NCBI RefSeq assembly: GCF_001441165.1
Contig: NZ_CP013126.1
Coordinates: 1-64,000, forward strand
From: Acidipropionibacterium acidipropionici
Lineage (GTDB): Bacteria > Actinomycetota > Actinomycetes > Propionibacteriales > Propionibacteriaceae
Direction: 5' to 3'
Length of the DNA stretch: 64,000 bases
In this document: piece after piece, positions 43,509 to 53,342 of the stretch
Layout: the number at the start of each line of letters is the position of its first letter
Position numbering within the stretch: position 1 is the first letter of the stretch
The notes under the pieces: generated by a model
The model's input: only the letters and a program-made list of their open reading frames with translations
The model's database searches: none
Told to the model about the DNA's origin: nothing
Translations under genes and position numbers: made by a program

Positions 43509-43545
43509 GAAGATCTCCGCTTCGTTGGGGTGGTTACGCACTCCA

Positions 43546-43573
43546 ACGCTAGCAGCGTCCCCGGATTTGTCAA
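43546..43573 (-). promoter_or_regulatory. Promoter of the iolC operon
   Basis: On the minus strand TTGACA (43573-43568) is followed after 16 bases by TAGCGT (43551-43546). The -35 box overlaps the inverted repeat TTTGT-CAAT-ACAAA (43566-43579), a likely operator for repression. Confidence 0.6.
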
Positions 43574-43579
43574 TACAAA
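43566..43579. promoter_or_regulatory. Inverted repeat TTTGT-N4-ACAAA, candidate operator of the iolC operon
   Basis: Perfect 5-bp arms around CAAT overlap the -35 of the iolC promoter. The TGT-N4-ACA core matches the site at 33841-33854 upstream of iolG. Confidence 0.45.
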
Positions 43580-43662
43580 CAACCGTCCCAGACGCCGTTC
43601 GTCAGTATCGCGTTGTCGCGGGCCTCCGCTCCTCCGCGAACCGTTCCGATCGCCGCAAGCAT

Positions 43663-43691
43663 TTGACAGGACAATTCGCATGGGGTCTAAT
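43663..43691 (+). promoter_or_regulatory. Promoter of the transaldolase-like gene
   Basis: TTGACA (43663-43668), a 17-base spacer and TCTAAT (43686-43691) make a near-consensus promoter 62 bases before the ATG. Confidence 0.7.
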
Positions 43692-43753
43692 GGTCGTCAG
43701 GTCGGCACCATCGGCGAGCCGGCGACAGGTACCCCAGCACAGGAGCTGAATCC

Positions 43754-44830
<1,077 letters not shown>

Positions 44831-44860
44831 TCGGCCAGGACCTGCCGGCACACATACAGG

Positions 44861-44894
44861 GGCGCCCGCCACAGGTCATCCTGCGGCGGGCGCC
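44861..44894 (+). terminator. Intrinsic terminator after the transaldolase-like gene
   Basis: GGCGCCCGCC (44861-44870) pairs with GGCGGGCGCC (44885-44894), and CAGG/CCTG continue the stem inside around a TCAT loop. Confidence 0.75.
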
Positions 44895-44954
44895 GACGCT
44901 GTCTGCAGCGGGTGGCCCGCGGTTCGGACCCGGCCCGAGCGGCGGCCACCGCTT

Positions 44955-44999
44955 GAGGGGTCAGCGAGCCCTGGCGAGCGAAGGGGATGCATCCCCTTC
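44955..44999. repeat. Dispersed palindromic repeat, copy A
   Basis: GAGGGGTCAGCGAGC is followed by GCGAGC and a perfect 20-bp palindrome (44980-44999, centre ATGCAT). The second copy is at 53343-53394. Both lie between convergent genes next to the stop of the minus-strand gene, so they may act as two-way terminators. Confidence 0.6.
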
Positions 45000-45014
45000 A
45001 GCTTCTGCGCAGTC

Positions 45015-45383
45015 TCAGGCGCTCTCCCGCTGCGCGTCGGCCTGTCGCTTCAGCTCCTCGGGGTCGAGCTCCTTGACCTTCTCGATGAGCTCGTCGAGCT
45101 GGGCGCCCGGCAGCAGGCCGGCCTGGCGGAAGACCAGGTAGCCCGAACGGAAGGCCATGATGGTCGGGATGGAGGTGATCTCCAGGGCGGCCGACAGGTC
45201 CTGCTGATCCTCGGTGTCGACCTTCGCGAAGGTCACATCCTCGTGCCTGCTGCTCGCCTCGTCGTAGATCGGGGCGAAACGCATGCACGGATTGCACCAT
45301 CCGGCCCAGAAGTCGATGAGGACGACGTCGTTGGCGTCGACGGTCGAGGAGAAGTTCTCCGTGTTGAGGGCGACGGTCGCCAT
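45015..45383 (-). CDS. Thioredoxin
   Basis: This 122-aa thioredoxin-fold protein has the active site WAGWCNPCMRFAPIYDEAS. The usual WCGPC is WCNPC here, which should shift redox potential. TFAKVDTEDQQDLSAALEITSIPTIMAFRSG includes the cis-proline (SIPT). I chose ATG 45383 behind GGAGG over the in-frame 45410. A charged helix ends the protein (ELDPEELKRQADAQRE). Confidence 0.88.
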   Translation of the reverse strand: MATVALNTENFSSTVDANDVVLIDFWAGWCNPCMRFAPIYDEASSRHEDVTFAKVDTEDQQDLSAALEITSIPTIMAFRSGYLVFRQAGLLPGAQLDELIEKVKELDPEELKRQADAQRESA

Positions 45384-45446
45384 AAGTGCCTCCGTGATGT
45401 CTGCGGTCATCGGCCCAACACGGAGGCAGATGGACTTATTCCCGGC

Positions 45447-46289
45447 TCAGGCGATCCCGGAGGCCGGCCCGGGCTCCTTCTGGGCCACCACCCGGCGCAT
45501 CGGCACGGCGATATCGACCGGTCCCCGGCTGGCCGCGCGACGGACCAGCCAGTTGCGCGCCGAACGGCGTCTGGCCTGGGTGGATCCGGGCAGATACAGG
45601 GCCCCCATGATGAGGTCCGCGTCGGCGATGTCGGCCACCGAGAAGGTGTAGCAGGCGCGGGCGTCCTCCACCTTGTGCAGCCCCCACTCGGCGAGCACAT
45701 CGTTCATTCTCAGCTCAAGGGCTCCCGGGAAACTCGGCGTCGACCCCACCCGAGCAGACAGTTCCACGAGGGTCCGCATCATTCCCACCGGGACCGGGCG
45801 CACGGTGGGGGCCATGCAGGCGAACACCCCGCCGGGCCGCAGCACACGGGAGGCCTCGGCCACCAGCTTGCGCGGATCAGGTGTGGTGACCATGCCCATC
45901 GAGGTGACGACGGCGTCCGCCGAGGAGTCGGCCAGCGGGAGCGCGTCCTCGCTGCCGTGGACCCACCTCACCCGCTGCTCGCTCCGCTCGGCGAGACCCA
46001 ACTCGGCGTCGTTGCGCTCCACGCCGATGACCAGCCGCTTCCCGTCGGCGATCTCGCGGCTCAGCGCGCCGGCCCCGCAGCACACGTCGACGACCACCCC
46101 GGCCGTCCGCGACACACTGCGGGCCAGCCATGCGTAGGGGTTGCGCTGACCTTCCCGGCAGCGTCCGATGGCCTCCTGGATCACCCCCGGACGCTCGGCG
46201 TGGAACCGCGCCAGGTAGTCGGGCCAGGGATCCTCGCGATTCCCCAGGCCGACCCTGCGTGCCGCCTCGCGCACCGAGGACAGATCCAT
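45447..46289 (-). CDS. SAM-dependent methyltransferase
   Basis: This 280-aa class I methyltransferase has motif I VVVDVCCGAGALSREIAD near residue 65-82, motif II region LVIGVERNDAEL, and VVTSMGMVTTPDPRKLVAEASRVLRPGGVFACMAP (motifs post-II/III). Substrate is unknown; the fold resembles UbiE/COQ5-type enzymes. It lies one base after the DtxR-type regulator gene, so they are likely co-transcribed. Confidence 0.85.
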   Translation of the reverse strand: MDLSSVREAARRVGLGNREDPWPDYLARFHAERPGVIQEAIGRCREGQRNPYAWLARSVSRTAGVVVDVCCGAGALSREIADGKRLVIGVERNDAELGLAERSEQRVRWVHGSEDALPLADSSADAVVTSMGMVTTPDPRKLVAEASRVLRPGGVFACMAPTVRPVPVGMMRTLVELSARVGSTPSFPGALELRMNDVLAEWGLHKVEDARACYTFSVADIADADLIMGALYLPGSTQARRRSARNWLVRRAASRGPVDIAVPMRRVVAQKEPGPASGIA

Positions 46290-46290
46290 C

Positions 46291-46998
46291 TCAGCGCCCG
46301 TCCGCGGGCACCACGAAGATGCCGTCGGCGTCGTGATCGGACAGTTCGACCGTCCCCGAAGCGCCGGCGACCGTCACCAGGCCGCCCTCGCGGCGGGCCC
46401 TCACCACCGATCCGACGCCGATCCCGGCCCCCTGGGTGCTCTGGAGGTTCGGCTCGGTGGCCTGGAAGTGCTCGGTGAGACGCCGGATGAGGACCGTGTA
46501 CTCGGGGCCGTCCTCCTCGCCGAGGAACTCGGCCAGCGGCGTCGAGTCGGTGCGGAAGTCGGCGGCCGAGTTCACGGCCGGGTAGGCCCCGATGCCCGGG
46601 ATGGCGTTGCCGTAGGGGGAGGTGTCGGGATCGTCCAGGATGTCGATGAGACGGTTCTCCACCTCGTCGGAGATCACATGCTCCCAGCGGCACGCCTCGT
46701 CGTGGACCAGTGCCCGGTCCAGGCCGATCACCTGGGTCAGCAGGCACTCGGCGAGCCGGTGCTTGCGCATCACATTGACGGCCATCTCATGACCCTCGGG
46801 GGTGAACTCGATGCTGCGGTCGGGGTTGACGACCAGCAGGCCGTCGCGCTCCATCCTGGCCACCGTCTGGGACACCGTCGGACCGGACTGGTGGAGGCGC
46901 TCGACGATCCTGGCACGACGCAGGTCGATGCCCTCCTCAAGAAGCTCGTAGAGAGTCCTCAGGTACATCTCCGTGGTGTCGATGAGTTCGCCGCTCAC
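46291..46998 (-). CDS. DtxR/IdeR-family metal-dependent regulator
   Basis: This 235-aa protein has an N-terminal winged HTH (DTTEMYLRTLYELLEEG, RIVERLHQSGPTVSQTVARMERDGLLVV), a dimerisation domain with metal ligands (HRLAECLLTQVIGLDRALVHDEACRWEHVISDEVENRL) and a C-terminal SH3-like domain. This is the IdeR/DtxR or MntR layout. It controls iron or manganese genes. Start is GTG 46998 behind GGAGGG; a longer frame to 47034 has no family similarity. Confidence 0.88.
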   Translation of the reverse strand: MSGELIDTTEMYLRTLYELLEEGIDLRRARIVERLHQSGPTVSQTVARMERDGLLVVNPDRSIEFTPEGHEMAVNVMRKHRLAECLLTQVIGLDRALVHDEACRWEHVISDEVENRLIDILDDPDTSPYGNAIPGIGAYPAVNSAADFRTDSTPLAEFLGEEDGPEYTVLIRRLTEHFQATEPNLQSTQGAGIGVGSVVRARREGGLVTVAGASGTVELSDHDADGIFVVPADGR

Positions 46999-47103
46999 AT
47001 TCCCTCCATTTCGTCCCCGTCGCCCGGGGCACATCGATCATCCCACGTCCCTGCGACACGGTCCCCGGATCGGCGTCGGGGTTCGCGCAGCGCACCATGA
47101 GGC

Positions 47104-48231
47104 TCAGCGCGGAACCTCCCGGCCGGCCCGGAGCACCCTGTTGAGGTGACCGGAGGCATCGGTGAGGCACAGGTCGGCCCGGGCTCCGGGCTCGATCCGG
47201 CCGGCGTCCAGGCCGTGCCAGCGGGCCGGTGTGGTCGACGCCATGGTCGCCGCCTGGGCCAGCGGGACACCGACCCGGGTGACGAGGAACTCCACGGCCC
47301 GTCCCAGGGTGAGGGTGGAGCCGGCGATCGCCCCCAGGGTCCCGTCGTCGTTGAGGAGCCGGGCCCCGCCATTGGTGACCCGCACCCTCAGGTGTCCCAG
47401 CATGTAGTCGCCGTCCGGCTGGCCGGTGGCGCTCATCGCGTCGGTCACCAGGCCGATCCGCTCCGGCCCGGCCGCCTGGAGCACCATCCGGATGACGTCG
47501 GGGGCGACGTGCACGCCGTCGCAGATGAGTTCGCACATGACCCTCGGGTCGGTGAGCATCCACGGCACCGGACCCGGCTTGCGGTGATGGATCGGCGCCA
47601 TGGCGTTGAACAGGTGGGTGACGATGTCCGCCCCCGCGTCGACGGCGTCCCGGGCGGTGGCGGCGTCGGCCTCCGAATGGCCGAAGGCCGCGTGGACACC
47701 GGCGGCGACGATCGCCTCGGTGGCCTCGATGCCGTATCGCAGCTCGGGGGCCAGGGTGATCATCCGCAGCGCCGGACCACCGGCGTCGATCAGTCTGGAG
47801 ACCCTCGAGGGGCTCGGCTCGCGCAACAGGCTCAGATCGTGGGCCCCCTTGCGCGAGGGCGCCAGGAAGGGGCCCTCCAGGTGGATGCCGTCGAGCTCCC
47901 CCTCGTCCACCAGGCCGAGAAGGCTGCTGATCTGGTCGACCAGATCGTCCATGTCCTCGGCCACCGTGCTGGCGAACAGCGTCGTACTGCCCTGGCTGCG
48001 GTGGTAGCCGATGGCGCGCAGCACCGCCTCGTGGTCGGGATCGACGAAGCCCACACCGGCGGCCCCGTGGCAGTGGGTGTCGACGTATCCGGGCAGGATC
48101 CACTCGTCGACGAGGTGCTCGGGTTCGGCGACGCCGAGGGCCACCTCGCTGATCCGCTCACCGTCGATGGTGAGGGTCGCCGGGCCGACGGAACCGTCGG
48201 GGCTGAGGACATGGCGGGAAGAGATGATCAT
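47104..48231 (-). CDS. nagA: N-acetylglucosamine-6-phosphate deacetylase
   Basis: This 375-aa amidohydrolase frees acetate from GlcNAc-6-P. Metal and catalytic marks are PGYVDTHCHGAAGV (HxH), DGIHLEGPFLAPSRKGAHD, AAFGHSEADAATA, VTHLFNAMAPIHHR and GLVTDAMSATGQPDGDYMLG with the catalytic Asp. Length is normal. The partner NagB is encoded separately at 54794. Confidence 0.92.
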   Translation of the reverse strand: MIISSRHVLSPDGSVGPATLTIDGERISEVALGVAEPEHLVDEWILPGYVDTHCHGAAGVGFVDPDHEAVLRAIGYHRSQGSTTLFASTVAEDMDDLVDQISSLLGLVDEGELDGIHLEGPFLAPSRKGAHDLSLLREPSPSRVSRLIDAGGPALRMITLAPELRYGIEATEAIVAAGVHAAFGHSEADAATARDAVDAGADIVTHLFNAMAPIHHRKPGPVPWMLTDPRVMCELICDGVHVAPDVIRMVLQAAGPERIGLVTDAMSATGQPDGDYMLGHLRVRVTNGGARLLNDDGTLGAIAGSTLTLGRAVEFLVTRVGVPLAQAATMASTTPARWHGLDAGRIEPGARADLCLTDASGHLNRVLRAGREVPR

Positions 48232-48354
48232 GCTGACCTCCGGTGGTGCTCGCGCCGCAATTGTTCCACAGGGCCAGCCCCCCGTTCACGAGGACACCTG
48301 AAGTCACCTGCTGGACAGGCCGACAAGAACCGGAACACCTGAGAGAATCCAGCC

Positions 48355-49479
48355 ATGTCTGAGCTGATCATCCCGGCTGACCTTCTTCCCGCCGACCCCC
48401 GATTCGGATCGGGGCCCTCGCGGATCCGCCACGAGGTGCTGGAGAGTCTCGCAGGGCCCGACTCGGTGATGGGGACCTCCCATCGCAAGCCCCCCGTCAA
48501 GCGCCTGGTGGCCTCGATCCGTTCCGGTCTGGCCGAGCTCTACGGCCTGCCGGACGGCTACGAGGTGGCCCTGGGCAATGGCGGGGCCACCCTGTTCTGG
48601 GCGATGGCCGCGGCCTGCCTGGTGCGCCACCGCAGCGCGAACGGCGTCTACGGCGAGTTCTCGCGGAAGTTTGCCAGGACCCTCCAGTCGGCACCCTTCC
48701 TGGCCGATCCCGCGATCTTCGAGGCCCAGCCCGGGTCCCTGGCCCTGCCCACCGCGGTGCGCGGCGTCGGCACCTACGCCTGGGCCCACAACGAGACCTC
48801 GACCGGGGTGATCGCGCCCGTGAGGCGCCCCGCCGACATCGACGACGACTCCCTGGTGCTCATCGACGCCACCTCGGCGGCCGGCGGCGTCAATGCCGAC
48901 ATCTCCGAGGTCGACGCCTATTACTTCTCCCCGCAGAAGAACCTGGCCTCCGACGGGGGCCTGTGGGTGGCCTTCCTCTCTCCGGCGGCTCTGGCCCGTT
49001 CGGCCGATCTCACCGCCTCGGCGCGCTGGGTGCCCGACATCCTCAACCTCTCCCTGGCGGTGGACAACTCCCAGGCCGACCAGACCCTCAACACCCCGGC
49101 GCTGGCCACCCTCACCATGCTGGAGGCGCAGGTCCGGTGGCTGCTCGATCGCGGCGGCATGACCTGGGCCGCGCACCGCACCGCCACATCCTCGGGCGTC
49201 CTCTACCGCTGGGCCGAGGATCATCCGCTGGCCAGCCCCTTCGTGCGCGACACCGCCCTGCGCAGCCCTGTGGTCGTCACTATCGACCTGGACCGCAGCG
49301 TCGACGCCGCGGAGCTGTGCCGGATCGCCCGGGCCAACGGCATCGTGGACATCGACCCGTACCGCAAGCTCGGGCGCAACCAGATCAGGGTGGGCACCTT
49401 CTCCGCGGTGGATCCCGCCGACGTGGAGGCGCTGACCGCCTGCCTGGACTGGCTGCTGGAGAGGATGCCGAGGGCCTGA
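48355..49479 (+). CDS. serC: Phosphoserine aminotransferase (actinobacterial type)
   Basis: This 374-aa PLP enzyme makes 3-phosphoserine in serine synthesis. Blocks are RFGSGPSRIRHEVLESL, VMGTSHRKPPVKRLV, VLIDATSAAGGVNADISEVD, YYFSPQKNLASDGGLWVAFLS (PLP lysine in SPQKN), and RVGTFSAVDPADVEAL at the end. Length equals the actinobacterial SerC subfamily. Confidence 0.93.
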   Translation: MSELIIPADLLPADPRFGSGPSRIRHEVLESLAGPDSVMGTSHRKPPVKRLVASIRSGLAELYGLPDGYEVALGNGGATLFWAMAAACLVRHRSANGVYGEFSRKFARTLQSAPFLADPAIFEAQPGSLALPTAVRGVGTYAWAHNETSTGVIAPVRRPADIDDDSLVLIDATSAAGGVNADISEVDAYYFSPQKNLASDGGLWVAFLSPAALARSADLTASARWVPDILNLSLAVDNSQADQTLNTPALATLTMLEAQVRWLLDRGGMTWAAHRTATSSGVLYRWAEDHPLASPFVRDTALRSPVVVTIDLDRSVDAAELCRIARANGIVDIDPYRKLGRNQIRVGTFSAVDPADVEALTACLDWLLERMPRA

Positions 49480-49482
49480 GCC

Positions 49483-50520
49483 TCAGCGGCGCAGGCCCAC
49501 CCGATGGACGACGACGCCGGCCAGCACGGCCATCACCACGGCACCTCCCATGGCCACCACGGTGCCGGAGAGGTTGGCGCCGCCGCCCGCCGATGAGGCT
49601 GAGTCCGCCGAGGCCGCCGAGGTCGATGCTGACGGCTTCGGCGTGGCCGAGGCGGAGCTCACGCCGGTCGGCACGTCGAGCCCGGCCAGCTTCGCGGTCT
49701 TCTGCCCGGCCAGCAGGCCCTTGCCGGACAGGTCCGCGGACAGGGAGTCGCCCCCCGAGGACTTCAGGGGGGCAGATGCCTTGGTGGTCCACTTGTAGGC
49801 GTCCAGGACCAGGATCTGGGACTGCGTGCGCACCGCCACCGTGTCCCCGCCGGGCAGGAAGACGGCGTCGGTGACCCCGGCGGGGGCGTCGGCCACCTTC
49901 GTCATCCGGTTCTCGCCGCTGCGGCTCAGGGATGCCGGGGCCCGGTACACGGCCGGCGAGGAGCCCTTGGTGATGATGTAGATGTTCCCCTTGGGGCTGA
50001 CCGCCATGGCGTCCGCGTCGTGGGGGCCGTCGGGATAGGAGAGATCCCAGGCCTTCCACGACGTCGAGTCCCCGTCGGTGGTGAGCGGGCTGAGCACCTG
50101 GATGGTGTCGCGCCCGGAGTCGGGATCCCCGATGTCGCCGACATAGAGGGATCCGGAGGACCAGGCGAGGGCCTCGACGTGCTGCACCTTCGCCTGCCAG
50201 GCCACCTTGGCGGCGCGCGCGCCCGTCTTGTCCACGGCGACCAGGGACTGGGTCGACGACGGGGAACCGTCGGTGACCCAGTACCAGTCGTTCCCGGTGT
50301 CGGCGGCCGCGCCCACCGGGGTGGACATGCCGGATACCGCGATGGTGATGTCGGAGGGGGCCGCGACGGCGGGGGCGGCGCTCAGCCCGAAGGCCCCGAG
50401 GGCGCAGGTGGCCGAGAGCACGGCCTGGCGCAGCCTGTGGGGACGGCGCCCGCGGGGGCGTCTCGTCGTGCGGCGTTCGGGGGACGGGGACGTCATGGTC
50501 TCCAATCGTGCCATGTTCAT
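49483..50520 (-). CDS. Secreted, membrane-anchored beta-propeller-like protein
   Basis: This ~345-aa protein has a signal peptide (LRQAVLSATCALGAFGLSAAPAVAA), a repeat-rich domain suggestive of a beta-propeller (NDWYWVTDGS, LVAVDKTGA, LYVGDIGDPDSGRDTIQVLSP, YIITKGSSPAVYRA, VLVLDAYKWTT-like strands), a Ser/Ala-rich linker and a C-terminal membrane helix (GTVVAMGGAVVMAVLAGVVV) with a short basic tail. Function is unknown. The ATG at 50520 is in TGATG overlap with a 29-aa ORF; an internal ATG at 50496 is the alternative start. Confidence 0.6.
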   Translation of the reverse strand: MNMARLETMTSPSPERRTTRRPRGRRPHRLRQAVLSATCALGAFGLSAAPAVAAPSDITIAVSGMSTPVGAAADTGNDWYWVTDGSPSSTQSLVAVDKTGARAAKVAWQAKVQHVEALAWSSGSLYVGDIGDPDSGRDTIQVLSPLTTDGDSTSWKAWDLSYPDGPHDADAMAVSPKGNIYIITKGSSPAVYRAPASLSRSGENRMTKVADAPAGVTDAVFLPGGDTVAVRTQSQILVLDAYKWTTKASAPLKSSGGDSLSADLSGKGLLAGQKTAKLAGLDVPTGVSSASATPKPSASTSAASADSASSAGGGANLSGTVVAMGGAVVMAVLAGVVVHRVGLRR

Positions 50521-50609
50521 CAGCGGCCCATGAGGGCGCCCAGCACCACGAGCAGCACGATGAGGATCAGGGCTGCGGTGACGACGTGCTGACGGGATCG
50601 GGGATTCAC
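50520..50609 (-). CDS. 29-aa single-helix membrane peptide
   Basis: A GTG-initiated ORF with sequence MNPRSRQHVVTAALIL followed by IVLLVVLGALMGR: a basic start and one membrane helix. GGAG lies four bases upstream. The stop overlaps the start of the 49483 gene (TGATG), suggesting translational coupling. Only conservation would prove it. Confidence 0.4.
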   Translation of the reverse strand: MNPRSRQHVVTAALILIVLLVVLGALMGR

Positions 50610-50668
50610 GGGGCTCCACGATAGCCCCGGCATCCACCCCGGACTTCCGGTGACAGTAGGGTGTCCGT

Positions 50669-51337
50669 ATGGGTGAGTTCCGACTTCACGCCATCTCGAT
50701 CGACGAGGTTCGAGACATCTTCGGGGCTGAGGATGATCTGGCGGAACGGCTCCGCGGATGTGCGCGGGCCGGATTCAGCGTGCCCTCACCACGACGCCGG
50801 GGCCTGTGGTCGCGCCTGGTGCCGCTCACCCGCACCGATCCGGACGCCCCCGTCCTGCCCCCGGGATTCCCGACCCCCGGTGACGTCGAGGACCTGCTGG
50901 CCGGGCGCTACGTGCCCCCGGAGCACCTGTCGCGGTGCTGGCGGGTGCTGGACCTGTGGTTGGCGGAGCTGGCCTGGGGCACCACGAGCCTGAGCCTGGG
51001 GCCCGATGAGATCGACGATCTGGAGTTCGACCTGGCGCGGGCCGGGCTGCCCGCCGAGTTGTCACTGCGCCGGTTGCTGGCGGGAGATCCTCAGATCCCG
51101 CTGCGCCCGGCCCCCGACATGCGCACCGGCTACTCCCGGTCCTCCCATGTGGCCGCGACCCACGAGGCGCTGTCCACGGTGGTGGGCAGGGTCGACGAGC
51201 GCCACACCGGGCTGGTGGAGCAGCTCGTCGACTTCCTGGCACGGTTCTGCGAGTGGAGCGAGGAGGCTCCGGGGGCGGGTCGCCCCGCCCCCGATCTCCT
51301 CGTCGTCTGGCACGCCTCCCCGGCCACCCTGGCGTGA
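50669..51337 (+). CDS. Conserved hypothetical protein
   Basis: This 222-aa soluble protein has no recognised domain. It begins MGEFRLHAISIDEVRDIFGA, a pattern I have seen in uncharacterised actinobacterial proteins. Middle blocks are LSRCWRVLDLWLAELAWGTTSL and ELSLRRLLAGDPQIPL; the end is helical (VEQLVDFLARFCEWSEEA). It ends one base before the convergent permease stop. Confidence 0.65.
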   Translation: MGEFRLHAISIDEVRDIFGAEDDLAERLRGCARAGFSVPSPRRRGLWSRLVPLTRTDPDAPVLPPGFPTPGDVEDLLAGRYVPPEHLSRCWRVLDLWLAELAWGTTSLSLGPDEIDDLEFDLARAGLPAELSLRRLLAGDPQIPLRPAPDMRTGYSRSSHVAATHEALSTVVGRVDERHTGLVEQLVDFLARFCEWSEEAPGAGRPAPDLLVVWHASPATLA

Positions 51338-51338
51338 C

Positions 51339-52865
51339 TCAGAGCAGCCCGAGCAGCAGCCCCTGGGCGAAGTAGACGACGAACAGCGCCGAGACCACCC
51401 ACAGAAGTGGATGGACGAGTCGCGCCTTCCCCGTCACCAGCTTGGTGATGCAGTAGACGATGAAGCCCGCGCCGATGCCCACCGTGATGGAGTAGGCGAA
51501 GGGCATGAAGATGACCGTCAGGAAGGCGGGAACGCCTTCGGCGATGTCGGTCCAGTCGATGTCACGGACCTGCGCCATCATGAGGAATCCGACGAAGACC
51601 AGCATGGGTGCGGCCGCCTCCGAGGGGATCATCGTGATCACCGGGGAGACGAACATGGCGACCAGGAAGGCGAGGCCGGTGGTCACCGATGCCAGTCCGG
51701 TCCTGGCTCCCTCCCCGACACCGGCGCTCGACTCGACGAAGCCGGTGGCCGAGGATGCTGACCCGAGGCCTCCGGCGACCGCCGACAGGGAGTCCACCAT
51801 GAGGATCTCCTTGAGGTGGGGCGGGTTGCCCTGGGCGTCGTTGAGGCCGGCCTGGTTGCCGATGGCCACGACGGTGCCCACGGTGTCGAAGAAGTCGGCC
51901 AGCATCAGGGAGAACACGACCAGCAGCACGCCGACGAAGGTCGCGATGTTGAAGTGGCCGTCCTTGAGGAAGCCGCCGACCAGATCCACCTTGCCGACCA
52001 GCGACAGATCGGGCCAGGAGAAGCTGGAGGCGCTGGGCAGCTTGGGCACGTTCTGGGCCCAGCCGGTGGGGTTGTCGTCACCGACGCGGGGGCCGAGTTT
52101 GGCGATGGACTCGACGATCACCGAGAGGACCGAGACGGTCACGATGGTGATGAGCATGCTGCCCGGCACCTTGCGAATCTGGAGGATGACGACCAGCAGG
52201 AAGCCGATGACGCACATGGCGATCGGCCAGCCCTCCAGGGAGCCCGCGATTCCGAGCTGGACCGGCGTGCCCGAGCCGGCGCGGATGACCCCGGAGTCGA
52301 CCAGCCCGACGAAGGCCACGAACATGCCGATGCCGACGCTGATAGCGGCTCTCAACGGGCGCGGGACGGATCGGAAGATCGCCTCCCGGACACCGGTGAT
52401 GACGAAGATGAAGATGAGGACGCCCTCCCAGACGACCAGCCCCATGGCCTGCGGCCAGGTCATCGTCGGGGCCACCGAGTAGGCCAGCAGCGAGTTGATG
52501 CCCAGGCCTGCGGCGATGCCCAGGGGGAACCGGCCCCAGATGCCCATGAGGATCGTCATGACCCCGGCGATGAGGGCGGTGGCGGCCAGCACCATCATCT
52601 TGTTCTGGTCGATCGCGGCCTCGTTGAGGGTCTTGCCCGCGGCGTCCAGGAACTTGGGGGCGCCGTTGAGGAGTTTGCCGTTCTTGTCGGCGGCCGTCCC
52701 GATGATCAGCGGGTTGAGGGCCAGAATGTAGGCCATCGTGAAGAAGGTGACCAAGCCGCCGCGGATCTCACGACCGCGGGTGGACCCCCGCTGCGAGATC
52801 TCGAACCAGCGGTCGATCCTGCTACCGGATTCAGGAACTGTGGAGGTAGTTGACACGGGCAGCAT
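51339..52865 (-). CDS. NCS2-family purine/uracil-type permease (AzgA-like)
   Basis: This 508-aa permease imports nucleobases with protons. Family marks are EIRGGLVTFFTMAYILALNPLIIG, GLGINSLLAY, VPRPLRAAISVGIGMFVAFVGL, DFFDTVGTVVAIGNQAGL and GLGSASSATGFVESSAGVGEGARTGLASV. These are the AzgA/PbuG hypoxanthine-guanine-adenine branch features. About 12-14 membrane helices are visible. It is an isolated gene. Confidence 0.88.
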   Translation of the reverse strand: MLPVSTTSTVPESGSRIDRWFEISQRGSTRGREIRGGLVTFFTMAYILALNPLIIGTAADKNGKLLNGAPKFLDAAGKTLNEAAIDQNKMMVLAATALIAGVMTILMGIWGRFPLGIAAGLGINSLLAYSVAPTMTWPQAMGLVVWEGVLIFIFVITGVREAIFRSVPRPLRAAISVGIGMFVAFVGLVDSGVIRAGSGTPVQLGIAGSLEGWPIAMCVIGFLLVVILQIRKVPGSMLITIVTVSVLSVIVESIAKLGPRVGDDNPTGWAQNVPKLPSASSFSWPDLSLVGKVDLVGGFLKDGHFNIATFVGVLLVVFSLMLADFFDTVGTVVAIGNQAGLNDAQGNPPHLKEILMVDSLSAVAGGLGSASSATGFVESSAGVGEGARTGLASVTTGLAFLVAMFVSPVITMIPSEAAAPMLVFVGFLMMAQVRDIDWTDIAEGVPAFLTVIFMPFAYSITVGIGAGFIVYCITKLVTGKARLVHPLLWVVSALFVVYFAQGLLLGLL

Positions 52866-52950
52866 CCTACGGACACGACGCGATCGTTCGTGTTACAGCT
52901 CTGGGACGGACAGAATCGTCGTTCCGGCGGTGAGGACCTACCATGGCCGG

Positions 52951-53238
52951 ATGGGCAACACGGATGACCGGCAGGACGTCGGGGCGCTGGACGATGACCG
53001 TCCTCGCGGGTTGGTCCAGGCGACAGTGCCCCCGATGGACGAGGACGGTCTGGTCGGTGCGCTGATCGGCACCGGGGCATTTCTTGTCGCGACCCTGGTC
53101 TGCTGGCTGCGGCTCGGGGCGCTTCGGGCGGCCGGCTACGGGGACTGGGTGTGGATCTGCCTCACCGGTGCGGCACTCGGCGTGGTCGGCAGCCTCTACA
53201 TCAGCCGACGCCGTCGAAAGCTTGCGGCGAATCAGTAG
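52951..53238 (+). CDS. DUF2530-like small membrane protein
   Basis: This 95-aa protein has an acidic start, two membrane helices (LIGTGAFLVATLVCWLRL and WVWICLTGAALGVVGSLYIS) and a basic tail (RRRRKLAAN). PPMDEDGLVGALIGTGAFLVA and GYGDWVWICLTGAALG match DUF2530, an actinobacterial family of unknown role. I set the start at ATG 52951; an upstream in-frame extension to 52738 is antisense to the permease gene. Confidence 0.75.
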   Translation: MGNTDDRQDVGALDDDRPRGLVQATVPPMDEDGLVGALIGTGAFLVATLVCWLRLGALRAAGYGDWVWICLTGAALGVVGSLYISRRRRKLAANQ

Positions 53239-53342
53239 CCCCGTTCAAAAGCCGCGAGAGGTCATCCCGGACGCGATCACCGACCTGAACCGCAGCGCGA
53301 GGCCTGCGACACGGACTCGCATCGCACCAATGCGGCCGCTAC

